Shown here: positions 1 through 11,926 of the stretch, one piece after another
Layout of the letters: every line of letters begins with the position of its first letter
Numbering within the stretch: position 1 is the first letter of the stretch
From: Henricia sp. BOLD:AAB3569
Lineage: Eukaryota > Echinodermata > Asteroidea > Spinulosida > Echinasteridae
Direction: 5' to 3'
NCBI GenBank assembly: GCA_037783545.1
Contig: JBBELK010000329.1
Span: 4,106,501 to 4,170,500, forward strand
Length of the DNA stretch: 64,000 nucleotides
Notes under the pieces: generated by a model
Databases searched by the model: none
What the model was told of the DNA's origin: nothing
Seen by the model: only the letters and a program-made list of their open reading frames with translations
Program-made: the position numbers and the translations under genes

Positions 1-272
1 ATGCAAGTTCGGCAATAACAGGTTAGATGAAAAACATGATTATTAAAAGGCGGATCCAACCTCATTAAAATACAGGAATACAATGGAATTCAAAACTGCT
101 GATCGGAAAGGTACCAGCTAGACTTCAGATCGTGGCTTTGAACGCATACGTAATTGGGCACCTTTCCAATCGACAGTTTGCATTCTATATTATAGAACTG
201 ATTTAAGGGGACCCGCAACTGAACGCGTGGGCAGGCTGCAGGGTTGGGAGGGGGAATTTTCGTGCATTATTA
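1..272. other. No gene recognised
   Basis: I see no coding exon, RNA gene or clear repeat in this stretch before the first TIR element. Confidence 0.4.
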
Positions 273-1187
273 CACTGCACAAAATGCGGTGTTAAAATCT
301 ACACCACTGGTGTAAAATTTTATTCTTCGTTGGTATCCATTTTGGGCAAGGATTTGGGTGTTAAGTAACACCAATTTGGGAATCAATATTTTTGTACACC
401 AAGAAAAGTGTTAAACCTTAACACCCCCATCCAGTGACATCTTATTCTTCTTGGTGTTTATTTTGGGCAATAATTTTGGTGTTAATTGACACCTGGATGT
501 GGAATTAAATTAACACCTACAGTTGATTTATTCTTATAGAATTAAAAGCCGACACTAATTTCGGTGTAAAAACGCGCTCTGCAAAACCTCGGGTGTTAAA
601 TTTAACACCCTTTGTGTTAAATGTGATTCTGGGCCTGGTAGGTATATAAGAGAACACCCATGGTGTAAATTAAAACCAGCGTTTGGGGTTAAATATTTTA
701 ACCATAAAGAAAACCACTAGCCATAAGTACAACGTGGTGATTACGGTTTGTATGCTCAAACGCGGAAAAATGATCAGAAACGCCTGTAGCCAATCAAATA
801 GCTGGATTTCCGCGCATGCTCTCTTAGCATTATTTTTTAACACCAGAAACAATTACACCAAGGTATTTAATAATTAAGATTTGAATTTAATAAGAAATTG
901 AACAAGTCAAGTTTTACACCAGGTTGGTGTCAGAAATTTAACACCATTTTTTGCAGTGAACACGTGACCGACATCCCATAATTTTCTCGACATCAACCAA
1001 TAGGATTAGAATACTAAGCGTTGTGCTTTGTGATCATGCGCAATTTATCAAGTTTAACCATGCAAAATCTACACCACTTTTTCTGCTGTTTATCTATTAC
1101 ATCGGTGTTCGTTTGACACAAATGTAACACCCAAAGAATAAAAAAAACCTTGGTGTTAGAAATTTAACACCGCATTTTTTTGCAGTG
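273..1187. mobile_element. Non-autonomous TIR element rich in GGTGTTA/TAACACC
   Basis: The left end (CACTGCACAAAATGCGGTGT) is the near-perfect inverted complement of the right end, giving about 25-bp terminal repeats. The interior carries many GGTGTAA/TTAACACC motifs in both orientations. A second end-like sequence (ACACCATTTTTTGCAGTG) at about 940-957 suggests internal duplication or a nested shorter copy. No coding capacity or clear target-site duplication is visible. It probably lies in the 5' flank or first intron of transporter gene A. Confidence 0.65.
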
Positions 1188-1200
1188 CAGGGAGGTTTAA

Positions 1201-1415
1201 ATGCACGTAAAACGCGAACGCGAGCGCGAAGTGGCTTGAGCATTGGGCATAATCTTCAGAGGTCTCAGAGACCATGTTCGAATTTTGGTCACGGCAAAAG
1301 AGTTGTCTTGCCACGAGAGTCACATAAGTAGATTTTTGTTCTTTTCTAAGATTTCCACAAAGTATCGACCAAGGGCTCAAAGCATTTCGCGTTCACGTTC
1401 GCGTTTTACGTGCAT
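1201..1415. mobile_element. Short MITE with 30-bp inverted ends
   Basis: Bases 1201-1230 and 1386-1415 are inverted complements with about two mismatches (core ATGCACGTAAAACGCGAACG). The spacer is about 155 bp with no ORF of interest. A MITE or fold-back sequence is the simplest reading. Confidence 0.6.
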
Positions 1416-1574
1416 CTATTCTTCTTGTGCACTGTGGTTTTCGCCAAGTTTGGGCCGCGGATCCGATGTGGATACGCATATGAACACATGAAAGCGCCCA
1501 TTTTAAACTTTTTTTGCGAGCCAGTTTTTTTTGACGGGCAACGTCAATAACGCGTTTCTGCATGGCAGTATCTC

Positions 1575-1656
1575 TGAGGGCAATGTCCATCTCGGACACG
1601 CTTCCGTATACCGTGTTTCAGTCCAGATAGCGTTTCCGAAATGGACATTGCCCTCA
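1575..1656. repeat. Imperfect hairpin, 26-bp arms
   Basis: Arms 1575-1600 and 1631-1656 pair with about two mismatches around a 30-nt loop (core TGAGGGCAATGTCCAT). No function can be assigned. Confidence 0.55.
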
Positions 1657-2173
1657 CGCAAAGGATCACTATAGGCATGCCACCAAATGCATACACATTG
1701 AAATGCTATTCAACCCGAGTTTTGAGAAAAGTACCATTTTGTATTACAACTAAGCACTACAGTCAATGGCAAATTCCTATAAGTAAAACAGTTTTTATGT
1801 GCATGGGATATAACAGTTTGCCAATAATCTATTTGACAAATGTATAGGACCACCTATGACACCGTTAGGCCCTATCTCATTTTTTTTTGGATATGGCGTT
1901 TGTTGCGTTTTGCGATGAAACTCTTCAATTCTTTCTGGTACTGGAACCAGAGATTCCTCAAATAATTATGTCCATGAGGCTCGTAAGACGAAACCTGTGA
2001 AGAAACGAAAAGTAAGAAATGCTCATTAGAGGTGGGAGGAAAAGCCATATATTAAAGGGGAAAACCAACGGAATCAAGCAGTGACTGAAAACCAAATCCA
2101 CATAGGCCTACTGACCCAGACAGGATTCAAATGGATTCGAACCATGACCACAAAGATGGAAAACATAAGAATT
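1657..2173. other. No gene recognised
   Basis: AT-rich noncoding sequence with only short chance ORFs. No splice-bounded exon of gene A was found here. Confidence 0.4.
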
Positions 2174-2350
2174 CGACGCGCGTCGCTTTGAGAAAATGCG
2201 GTGTGGAGGGAATTTGGAGTGAAATAAGGCACTGAGAATCACAGAATTACAAAACTACCTTTATTTCGCCCAGTTGATTTTGTGATATTCAGTGCGTCGT
2301 TCAACTCAAAATTCCCTTCACATAACTTTTTCTGAAAGCGACGCGCGTCG
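2174..2350. mobile_element. MITE with palindromic CGACGCGCGTCG ends
   Basis: Both ends carry the 12-bp palindrome CGACGCGCGTCG (2174-2185, 2339-2350). The inverted similarity extends inward to arms of about 70 bp with mismatches, leaving a loop of about 40 bp. It is non-coding. Confidence 0.65.
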
Positions 2351-2392
2351 CATTTACCCACGAAAAGGCTGTGAATCCACGGTGACCCTTTA

Positions 2393-3089
2393 TAAGGCGG
2401 ATACACACTATCGCGGAAAAATCACACTGTTCCATTGGTTTGTACACAAACTGGTTTGCCGCTTGTGCGCGGCCTGCGTGTTTTTTATTTACACCGCAGC
2501 GAGGGGTACACCCCAATTTGTCAACCCGAATAGAGTCTAAGTTTCCAATGACTGACACTTCTCGAGTGACAATCTTGGAAATAGTGACAACTCTTACTCT
2601 CACTATTAGAGAAAAAGAAGAAACCGAGAAATTTCTGAAAATCCCAAACATGCATAGATTCGAACCAGGGACCTTATGATTACAAGTCGAGCTCTCTTCT
2701 AACCAGACCACGAAGCTGGTTGCAAACCGACCGCATTCAAAACCCTAAATTCCTTTAAAATGACCAACCCTGAACCCTAACCCTGAACCCTAACCTATTA
2801 TATAGTCTCCTCTCAAGACGCTAAAAAGGTACAAACCCCATTGTTCTCCCCTCGCAGTGGTGTAAAAAAAAATTACGCGCGCGGCCTATCGCGACGCGCA
2901 AAACGTTTTGAGCTGGGTCAAAGTTCAAATTTGTTGAACTTTGACCGCGGTGCGCTGACCTTTCCAACGCGCAGCCAATGAGGTATCAGATAAGCCCCAA
3001 GTTACCATAATCGGCGATTGGGAGCTCATGCAATGCGGTGAGCGCAGCGCAAAAGTGTGATTTTTCCGCGATAGTGTGTATCCGCCTTA
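2393..3089. mobile_element. Non-autonomous DNA transposon with 35-bp perfect TIRs
   Basis: Bases 2393-2427 and 3055-3089 are exact inverted complements (first bases TAAGGCGGATACACACTATC). The 697-bp element carries no transposase. A TA target duplication is possible but cannot be separated from the TIR itself. A tRNA-like segment lies inside it. Confidence 0.75.
2640..2722 (-). repeat. tRNA-derived (SINE-like) sequence
   Basis: The minus strand shows a tRNA-like A box (TGGTCTGGTTAGAAG) and B box (GGTTCGAATCT) about 40 nt apart, with a CTTGTAA loop between them. The anticodon and T stems do not pair well, so this is a degenerate tRNA-derived sequence and not a working tRNA gene. Confidence 0.55.
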
Positions 3090-3183
3090 AATGACCTTAC
3101 GTGCACAATTAATTTTCACAAATATTCAGAAATTTTACAGGCAAACGATTGAAAATGGCGTCATTTGTCAATGTATTTTACAG

Positions 3184-6100
3184 GCTGGCTTGGATCCCTG
3201 GCCAGTGGTCTGGCCTCCCTCGCAGGGCTCCTAACAGTCAACGTCGTGACTAAGCTCCAAAAGCGAAAACTCATTTTGGCCGGAGTTGTCCTGTTCTGCG
3301 TAGGGCTGTCGCTGACGTCATTCGTTCCAAACCTGGGATGGGCGTATCTGACGTACGGCGTCATGTGCGGTTTGGGCGGGAACTTCATGGCGTTTCCGTC
3401 CATGAACTTAGTTTTGGACTGGTTTGTCAAGGAGAAATTCTCCCGAGCTAGTTCCTTCGTCGTGCTTGGGTCTTCCATTGGTAAAATTTCTTGAACATCT
3501 TGCAATTAAAAAAATATTGACTTAGGAATTTTTGAAAACACCAATGGATCATGCCGGTGTCATATTTATATGTTTGCAGATCTCTTTCTAGTTTAACTGG
3601 TATACTTAATAATAATGATCTATGTTTTATTTTACATTTGTTTGCATTTTGAACAATTAGGACGGATTTAAGTTTTACTAATTTTGTAGCACATACGTGT
3701 GCCTCGTGTTCATTATAAACAACTGTAATGCACCTATCAATTGTTTCCCCCACCCCTCCTCCCCCAGCGCTGCCCCGCCCCCTAGGTGGGGGTTTGGTCA
3801 CGTTTTTCATGCCCCATGGTGGGGCATTTTGACCCATTTTCTGTGCATTTTTTGCGCATGTTTTGCACCCGAGGGTGGGGATTTGTCACCTAAATGTTGC
3901 CCCAGGGGTGGGGATTTTGTCACGCAAAAAGTGACAATCCCCACCTCTTAGGTGGGGTAGCCCAAGGGGAGGGGAGGGGTGGGGGAAACAATTGATAGGT
4001 GTATAATTGTTGCTCTTTTGTCACAAACGAGCCGCCGAATATCGTTGTTCTTAATGGCACCGTATATATACATTGACTAATTTTCAATTTGAGACAATTA
4101 CATGGCGGTCGAGTGGGGCTCTTTAACAATTTTGCGAAATATACAGTGAGTCCATCTTTGGGTCTAAGATCGAAACAACATATTTATGTTGGCAGGAATT
4201 CTCACCTATAACCCTTTGATGACGGTTTGCGTAAACCGCTTCGGGTGGCGCAACGCATTGAGAATCATCAGCGGAGGAACATTCGTGGTCGGCGTGGCAA
4301 GCGGCTTGCTCATGACCGACCCACCAACTACTGTGGACAAGGCAGAGCCTGGTGAATCCTCGGAACACGAACTGGAAAACATGGTGGAACTAAAAGGAAA
4401 TCAGAAAGAGGTTTCCGAGAGCAAAAACTGTGAAAGTGGGGTTCCGGAGACGGTAGATTGCAACCAGTCACTTCAAGAAAATCAACACGATGCGCTCTTC
4501 ACTGACGCGCAAATCGAGGACGCGACCGAGGCGCCTTGCGAGTCCTCGGAGCAGAAACATGAACTGATGACCGCGGTGAGGTCGAAAGAGAAACATTGTG
4601 ATGAAGGGAAAGATGGCAAATTCACGAAGATTTCAGAATATCAAGACGACAGGAAGACACGTGTCGGAGAAGCGGAAGTCTACCATAAGTCCCGACCATT
4701 GCGCAGAATACACCTTGTCGTGAAACATCTCGACCCGTGGTTGTGGGCATTTGGATGTGCGTTCAGTACTCTGGGATGGGTTTTCTTTAACATCAATTTT
4801 GTAAGTAAAATTTTTTTTCACACCTCTCTCGTGAAATGTTTTGTCATCCTATAGCCCTTCGTTGAATAACGACTTTGCATTAATTTGCAGTCAAAAGTCC
4901 AACTAAACTCAAAACTGCCGACCGTCCCTCTTGATTAACATTAACCTTTTAACCACTTGACATGGGAAGACGTGTAAACACTTTCTGGCAATGTTGCAAC
5001 GTATGATCCGTTGAGAGGATTCATACAACTGCATGTAGAAATGACGCCCAAGAGTCGGTATATTTTTGATGCTTAACCTGGTCTTAACTTTGGGCCAGTT
5101 ATATTTGCCTTTTTAATTGGTATTTTTTGTGCCCAAAATTATCCCGGCGTCAAGTTGTTAAAAATCAGATGCAATACTTGAGTCTATGTTTTATTATTCA
5201 GGCTAGCTTATTGGACGAAATAGGTTTCGATAGCAACAAGATAGCCGCTGTCATCGTGTTTTTTGCTTGTGGAGAAATTAGCGGGAAGGTCCTGGTTGCA
5301 GTGATTGGAGATCGTCTGCCTTTCCTTCACATGTACCTTATTGTGTTGTCGTGTTTGGCTGGAACTGTGTTGCTGGGTGTTTTGACCGTTGCCAAGTCGT
5401 ACTCCGGTGTGGCTCTTCTTGCAGTAGGTAGGTGGCTTGTTCTTATTGGGTTGGTGTAGTGGTTCTTTCCCACCTTTCACCTCTGGCGTCCCGGGTTCGA
5501 TTCCGGGGCGTGTATGTGGATTGGGTTTGCAGTCCCTACTTGACCGCGTGGGTTTTCCCCTGGGGGATTTCCTCCCACTTCTAAAACTGCATCTCCTTCT
5601 TCGTCATCTCAAGTTGATAATAGAGTTAAAATAAATACTGTATGTAGTTGATAGCATAAAGGGCCTTTTCTTTTGTTACAGCCTCCGGTTTCGCACGAGC
5701 GGGATTGTTGTCGTCAATGTGGGCGGCCTGTGAACAACTCTTCCGGGAAATGTACGGCCCAAGCAGCGTTATGCTTTTGACTGTAATTCCGTGTGGGCTC
5801 GGCTTTATGTTCAGCGGGCTTTTATCGGGTAATAACACAGTTCCACTTTTGCAGGGCTTCTGCCCAAAGATAATTTCAGATTTACGGGAGTATGTCTCTG
5901 CCTTTTCGTCACTAATCAAATTCGAAAAAAAGTTCCTTGCTGAAAAGGTAGATTGGGGTACTATTTAGAAGACATAAATGCACATCATGAAATTGCATTT
6001 TACTGGGCATATTTGTGATAAATCGGCGTATGAATGTGAGAGACGATGCCTTTTACAAATTAGAGAGAAAGTGATTCTGGCGAACGATGGGAACGATGGC

Positions 6101-6433
6101 ACACACTGCCAATTCACATAATTATTTTCTACAAGACGCTGGTTGCTAAATGCCAAGTTACCAAATTCAAAGTTAAAAATTACAAATTGAATAGTCAGCC
6201 CCAGTGCACAATGTAGTTCTCAGCATGAACATCTTTTTATCTCATCAGGTGCGATTTATGACGTCACAGGAAACTACGTTCTTGGTCTCTTAGTCATAGT
6301 CACTATTTTTGCTTGTGCTTCGGGACTCTTGCTGCTGATTGGTCTAAGGAGGAGGAGAAAACAATCACGTGGTCCATGCTGCGCGTATTTCAAAAAATAT
6401 TCCCCTCAGAGAAACGGCTGCCATCACATTTGA
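3184..6433 (+). CDS. MCT-like (SLC16) transporter gene A, 5' exon missing
   Basis: This is a five-exon partial gene for a 12-helix major facilitator of the monocarboxylate transporter-like type, expected in a membrane. Exons: 3184-3480, 4196-4800, 5202-5427, 5682-5828 and 6249-6433 (TGA at 6431). All junctions are AG/GT and phases run 1,0,1,1. Exon 1 encodes TM2-4 ending WFVKEKFSRASSFVVLGSSIG, close to the second MCT family motif. Exon 2 has TM5-6, then an acidic loop of about 140 residues, then TM7. Later exons give TM8-12 and a basic tail with RRRRK. The first-helix exon seen in genes B and C was not found, so it is upstream of the window or unrecognised. Visible coding length is 485 residues plus a partial codon. 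The substrate cannot be inferred. The second-to-last intron is mostly a SINE. Confidence 0.85.
3731..4001. mobile_element. MITE with C-rich TIRs in gene A intron
   Basis: Bases 3731-3759 and 3973-4001 are exact inverted complements (CACCTATCAATTGTTTCCCC and onward). The interior has further inverted GGTGGGG/CCCCACC motifs. It lies in the intron between the first two visible gene A exons. The same CACCTATCAATTGT string recurs at 9480 in another element. Confidence 0.7.
5444..5667 (+). repeat. tRNA-derived SINE in gene A intron
   Basis: The tRNA-Glu-like head has an A-box region TTGGTGTAGTGG, anticodon loop CTTTCAC and B box GGGTTCGATTCC. A conserved body with TTTCCTCCCACTTC and a tail ending near GCATAAAGGGCCTT follow. 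It occupies nearly all of the 254-bp intron 5428-5681. A fuller copy with target duplication is at 28934-29214 on the minus strand, and a fragment is at about 37308-37402. Confidence 0.8.
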
Positions 6434-6660
6434 CAATTGTTATCATTTTCGAGGGTTCATGTTTATACCTGAAAAATCAGTTTAGCCATAATGTGCGGAA
6501 TTTATCTTTTAAATTTTTGTTTCATTCATTCATTCATTCTTTTCTCCGAATACTTAATCAATCACATTTTAACTAATTATACCAGCTCAATATTATCAGC
6601 TTACTAGTAATTTGTAACTCTAAATTACTGTTCATCGAGAGTGTGAAATAAATGTCACTT
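6434..6660 (+). terminator. Gene A 3' UTR and AATAAA signal
   Basis: A canonical AATAAA hexamer lies at 6647-6652, about 214 bp after the gene A stop codon. It is followed by ATGTCACTTGAATG. Cleavage is likely shortly downstream, though this is inferred from position only. Confidence 0.55.
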
Positions 6661-6712
6661 GAATGAATCTATTTCCATGCTTCACGGATACACACTATGA
6701 CTATATATATAG

Positions 6713-6797
6713 TATGAGCAACTAACGATGGAAATTGGGCACACACCATTGTTAATAACAATGGTTTGTGCCCAATTTCCATTGTTAGTTGCTCATA
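6713..6797. mobile_element. Hairpin MITE (TATGAGCAACTAAC family), copy 1
   Basis: Two arms of about 41 bp pair almost perfectly (core ATGGAAATTGGGCACACACC) with almost no loop. A second copy lies at 38305-38389, showing that this is a mobile family. Confidence 0.75.
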
Positions 6798-8660
6798 GTG
6801 ACAAGAACATGTTTTCATGTAATAAAATAATTTATACTTTGGAGTAGACACACATGTACATTCATGAAATGACTGAAACGCGTGCCAGAGTGAAGCCCCC
6901 TTTCAGTGATTTTTCAAGCTAATTTTCCAATCTACAGCAGCGACAATTTGAAAATGGGACTCGGCTTACTAAAGGGTAGGGACCTATTTGTCACTCATTT
7001 ATTTTATAATACTAAAATTTTGTAACTAAAATTGGTGCTCTTTTCTAAATATTTTTAAAAATTACAATGGACAACAAAATATGCGGGATGTTTTTATTTG
7101 CGGAATTTTTAAAATTCTATATTTAATTATAGTTATTAAACGAACAACTCGAATAAGATTATGGTTGTGTTGTTATTACAAATACAAGAAAACTATGTAC
7201 AATTTCTTCACTCCCAGCATGCAGGTGTAAACATAATTTTTTAACATTAATATATACAAATAATGAATGTTTCGCCTCGTAGAATAGAACATTAAATCTG
7301 TCACCTTATGAAATTATTCGTACTTTTGCACGAATTTTAAACATTGGCAAATACAACATGTAAACATTGAGGAAGGAAACCATTGGTGCTGTTATGCCCC
7401 ACCGAACTGATTTATAGAGATGAAAACGTGACCACATGAACGTGACCACATTTTTCCAAAAACTGGATTTCATTCTAACCTAACAATCATACAAAATACC
7501 CCCCTCAAAATACTATCCATGAGAAGAAAACAGGAAATTTGCAATCCTCAATTTGGATGTTGACGCTAAAAGGTTGTTGTAATCACTGCACTGCTTTATG
7601 TTGTGGGATAAATTAGTTTACTAGGCCTAACTTCGGTAGATTTTTGACGATATCCCTGGAAATATAGAGATTGAAAGCGCAACATTTCAGAATGGTAATG
7701 ACCAGAGAAAAATACGACAACACCCATGGGTAAAAAATGGGGAGTCAAAATTGTGATCTGGACACGCTCCTTTAAAGGCCATTGGATCCTTCGCATTGAC
7801 CCAATTTTGTTTTTCATGAGTTGACAATAAAAACCTTACTCAAAGTGTTGATAGCAATGGTAACAAACACCACATGAATTTATTTCCGTCAAAAATGGTG
7901 TTTCATGTTGGAAATAGACAACCGAAGGTGGGTTTATAAAAAAGGCACGTACCATTCACTTGTACACAAAATCCATATAGATTAATTTCAAGGTTTTCTG
8001 AAGCTAAAATTTCTTTAGGCTATATAGTTTACCAACATTCTTCCTTAGATATTTTACACTCTTATTCCACGAATCTGCAAAAAGTTGTATCTTGCGAATG
8101 ATACATAGGCCTTTAACATATATATGGAACTTTTACCTTTAGCGTTTCTGATTGTTGCTACCTCAAGTAGGCCTACCCCAACTCCGGGCTAAAACAGATC
8201 ATCGACCTTCGTCGTGCCACCCGGGCTCAGCGCATGGCGCATGGCGCCGAGTCGTCACGCATGCTGGCTTCGTACACAATTTTCAGACACTAGGCTTCCT
8301 GTACAATTTGCAGCATAGTGTTTTCAGGCTAGTACATAACAAGGGAATTATTCTAGTCTATAGGCAGCCGTTATGCACCGATGCACCTATATTTTCCCAG
8401 CCCGCTCTGGCGCTGTCTGACTTCGGAAAATCGAAATTATCCACATTTGTTTTTATTCATAAGCGTAAACCTATGAGCCAGAAATCGCATATAGTCCCAC
8501 CCATCTGTAAAATCAATTACAGCAAAAATACCTTCCATAATTCACAACGTGTATTTTGTTTAACAATTTTACTTTTTGCTTTAAAACTCTGTCAAAAACA
8601 CTCCAAACATTGCACAAAAGAGACCGACCTCGTGTATTCGTGTTATTTATTCAATGATGA
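6798..8660. other. Noncoding stretch with dispersed repeat fragments
   Basis: No gene is recognised. Bases 7456-7540 resemble 29679-29765 (shared phrase TGGATTTC.TTCTAACCTA), so an unclassified dispersed repeat is present. The 174-codon ORF at 8152-8676 shows no recognisable domain and is probably chance. Confidence 0.45.
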
Positions 8661-8663
8661 TGA

Positions 8664-9107
8664 AACTTGTATATAGTGGCCACCCAAGGGACTGACAAAA
8701 TGTGGCCAGTATAAGCAGGTGGCCCTTATATAGAGGTTTAGCGTACACATGCAGGAATATTCAACCATCAAAAAACATACCACAGTACATGTCTATAGTT
8801 GAAAAAATGCTAAAAGTGAAGTGTATGAAAGGTTTCCTCATTAAAAAGTTGAAAATTTTTCCAGAGTATTTTGATGATTAATCGAGGCAATTTACTGTGT
8901 GTGGCCAGATTATCCAGGTTCAACTGCCATAGGATTGTACACACAGAAATCATAGTGCCCTGGCCACTGGCCGCGTTAGAGAGGGGCCCTAATATCAAGG
9001 TTCCACCTCCATATGTTTGTGTACAAACTTGTTTGGGACCGAACAAATGTGGCCACTTTAGACAGGTGGCCTCTTTATAGAGGTGGCATTAATAGCAGGT
9101 TTCACTG
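8664..9107. mobile_element. Tigger/pogo-like element remnant
   Basis: The right end reads, on the minus strand, CAGTGAAACCTGCTATTAAT, followed by blocks of the type CACCTCTATAAAGAGGCCACC and GGCCACATTTGT. These are typical of pogo/Tigger terminal regions. It is flanked by TA at 9108-9109. Related GTGGCCAC/TATATAGAGG blocks near 8664-8750 are in the same orientation, so this looks like two partial copies. No transposase ORF was seen. Confidence 0.5.
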
Positions 9108-9224
9108 TAAAAATGACAGATAGGTTATCAATATTATGCAACAAAGCAAAGTTTGTTCTATTGTTTACGTGTATACTCCATAACTGTAAAGAACGGCTTT
9201 TGTATCAGATAGGCTATTATTATA

Positions 9225-10524
9225 CAGGGTGTATCAAAAAAAAGGAAACCCAACTTTAACTAGCTACTGTGGCAAAGATATACATTTTCTAGCAATAACC
9301 ATGTTACCATCCAAAAGTAGACAACAAATGCTTTCCGGTGATACCTCACACATTAATTTACGATTACGCATCACTGAGCACCAGCGTTTTGAAATTTAGG
9401 TCAATTATTCGACGTGGCTCACTTTCCAAGTCAATGAAATCAACGTGGCTCCTTTCATAATTGATTTGGGTGTAACATGCACCTATCAATTGTATCAAAA
9501 AGTATCAAGACCACGGAAGGAGCCTTAACCGTAAAGCCCGCCGCACACGTGAGGTCGTTTGCTGAGCAAACGGTCATTCGTGGCCGTTTGCTCAGCACTT
9601 GGCTCACGTGTGCGGTGGCTATTTTGCTGCATTTCTTGCCTCGCGAGGCCGTGAGCCAAATATCTAACGTGTTTGATATTTTTTGCCTCGCGTGGCCAAA
9701 ATCTCACCGTGTGCGGGGGTGATGAGCCAAGTGCTGAGCTAAAATGAATGTAGCTGGCCAATCAAAACCACGCGCGCGATACGAAAACAGCGCGCGCACG
9801 CGAACCCCGCCAAGGTCACCACACTTTAGCAAAAGTTTGGTGACCTAAGCGGTGCCCGCGCGCACTGTATTCATATCACGTGAATATGGTGATGGTTTTT
9901 AATTGGCCAGCTACATTTATTTTAGCTCAGCACTTGGCTCATCACCCCCGCACACGTGAGATTTTGGCCACGCGAGGCAAAAAATATCAAACAGGTTAGA
10001 TATTTGGCTCACGGCCTCGCGAGGCAAAAAACGCAGCAAAATAGCCACCGCACACGTGAGCCAAGTGCTGAGCAAACGGCCACGAATGACCGTTTGCTCA
10101 GCAAACGACCTCACGTGTGCGGCGGGCTTTAACAGGGAGCACTCAGGGAGGCGGAGGACCGCAAGAACTGAAGAAAACATTGCAGCCGTACGACAGCAAT
10201 TGAGAGGGGAGGGGGCGCATGTGGAGGGCATTGGACAGTGAAACAAGTTAAATGTGTTTGGGAATTTCTTGAATAAAATTTCAGAGAAAAAAACACGAGT
10301 CAGTGTTAATTTTGTTGCATATCAGAGTGAGCCACCTCCAAAAATTGACCCAAATTCCAACACACTGCTGCTCAGCGATGCGTAACCGAAAATTCATGAA
10401 TGAAGTATCGTCGGAAAGCATTTGTCGTCTACTTTTAGATGATACCATGGTTTCTGCTGTAAAGTGTATAGTTTTGCCACAGTGACTATTTTAAGTTGGG
10501 TTTCCTTTTTTTTGATACACCCTG
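9225..10524. mobile_element. Mariner/Tc1-like element with fold-back insertion
   Basis: The ends are inverted repeats (CAGGGTGTATCAAAAAAAAG) of about 32 bp plus weaker similarity further in. They are flanked by TA at 9223-9224 and 10525-10526, as expected of Tc1/mariner insertion. At 10131-10241 the plus strand encodes a short transposase-like remnant: a helix-turn-helix-like RRTARTEENIAAVRQQL joined directly to a C-terminal-like GAHVEG segment, implying a large internal deletion. A fold-back element (9533-10130) sits inside it. Confidence 0.7.
9533..10130. mobile_element. Fold-back element, about 240-bp arms
   Basis: The left arm (from AAAGCCCGCCGCACACGTGA, 9533) and right arm (ending at 10130) are near-identical inverted copies of about 240 bp around a GC-rich centre (about 9775-9890). 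It is non-coding. ORFs in it are mirror shadows of the two arms. Confidence 0.8.
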
Positions 10525-11663
10525 TACAACAAGACAAAGTTCATATTTATTCTGCACCCTATAGCCAAACACAATCATGCATAACTAGAAAGGTCTCTGG
10601 TACAAGGCAAGGTAGTAAATTACGCAAGGCAGTAAGAAGGAAGAGGAAGAATCCCCCTTGACGAAAATCCAGCATTTAGGCTTTTTTAAATTATTTTTTA
10701 ATTGTCGGTTTTAAGTGGATAAATTGCAAGCAAAAGTGCGCTTTTCGAAAATGAGATTTTCGCGATTTCTGAAACGCTCATTAGGTATTCATGATATGCG
10801 CGTGATCCCGTGACGCAATCCTGAGAAAGAGAAGTCAACACGATTGTTAGCTCCATACGTTTACACGCAAAAAACTTGGAAAACCGTCTCTGTTAGATGG
10901 TGTTTTTTGAAGAATTTTGTTGGTCCAAAAAGCCAGAGATATGCCCAGTAGCTGCGTAGTTGTATGTTTTACCAGACACTTTGAAAAAAAAGAGCAGAAA
11001 GATTTTCTTTTCTATTACCAAGAGAGAGAAAAATGAGTCGCTCATTCTAACTTGTACCGGGCGATGTTCAAACACGTCGAAGCTTCCCCCGCAGTGAACC
11101 GTCCAATGCTGTAGACAGACCGCTGTGAATGCCGTTCGTTCCGTGACAAAACCACCCGTCGCAATGCACAGGTATTTTGCTTCATTGTGAGCGACAATTT
11201 CACCGTTTTTTTTCACAAAACAGGTAATAGTAGAGTGTTGTCATATTACATGAAGTGTTTTTCACGTTTGTATTTTGAATTACAAGGACAAAACAGGCAT
11301 GATAAACATTCACTTCGTGTATTTTCCATTCAATACTGCACAGGCCGTTTTGTATGTTTCTCAGGATGACGTCAAAACCCTGTTGATAAACAAACCAAGT
11401 GACCTCGAGCGTTTCAGAATTCGGGTGAAGAGGGTCAGAACTGCTTTACGTTTTAAGCAAAAGCCTGTCGATTTTTTTGTGAAAAACAAGTTGTCATGGT
11501 GTTGTAGACTCATACACCTCCATGATAAACAGAAAAACTAAAAAAATGTGGACGGGGGGATTCTAGCTGTCTAAGAAACTAGAGTTTATTTTCTACCCTG
11601 TTAGATACATTTTAGGTTAGGAAACTGTTACAAACGGCGTTATCTCCATGCGTGATTGAAGAT
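10525..11663. other. No gene recognised
   Basis: Sequence between the mariner-like element and the BEL insertion. It has only short ORFs without recognisable domains and no clear terminal repeats. Confidence 0.4.
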
Positions 11664-11668
11664 GTGTC

Positions 11669-11926
11669 TGTAACGGCCAAACTCAGTGAACTTTGTTTTG
11701 TCTATTGAGGGCGCTGTTGGAGTTAAGCGGTAGCTAGGGTGCTCAAACAACATGGATTCGGCTTCATAATTTATCGCAACTTATGTGCTTATTTCTTCGC
11801 CCAAAGTAACAGTCCCGCCAAGGTTTATTAAACGGTTAGTACATTGGTTCTCTTGGCATTAAGTTATAGAACTGGTTGAGTGATTAGTGTTCTATTAAGT
11901 ACTGTTTTATAGCCTAAAAGTTGTAT
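11669..11926 (+). repeat. BEL 5' LTR, left part
   Basis: This is the first 258 bp of the 5' LTR. It ends at the AT target duplicated by the ISL2EU-type insertion. The matching sequence in the 3' LTR is 24107-24364. Two differences from the 3' LTR are seen here (G/A near GCTAGGGTG and C/T near TTCTTCGCC). Confidence 0.92.

Noticed and set aside
2640-2722. Possible tRNA gene on the minus strand
   Set aside because: A and B boxes are present but the anticodon and T stems do not pair; classed as SINE-like.
1-3183. First exon of transporter gene A
   Set aside because: Searched for a TM1-encoding segment ending in a phase-1 GT donor as in genes B and C; none was convincing.
8152-8676. 174-codon plus-strand ORF
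   Set aside because: No recognisable domain, no splice or polyadenylation context, composition like the flanks, and it runs into the Tigger-like remnant. Treated as chance.
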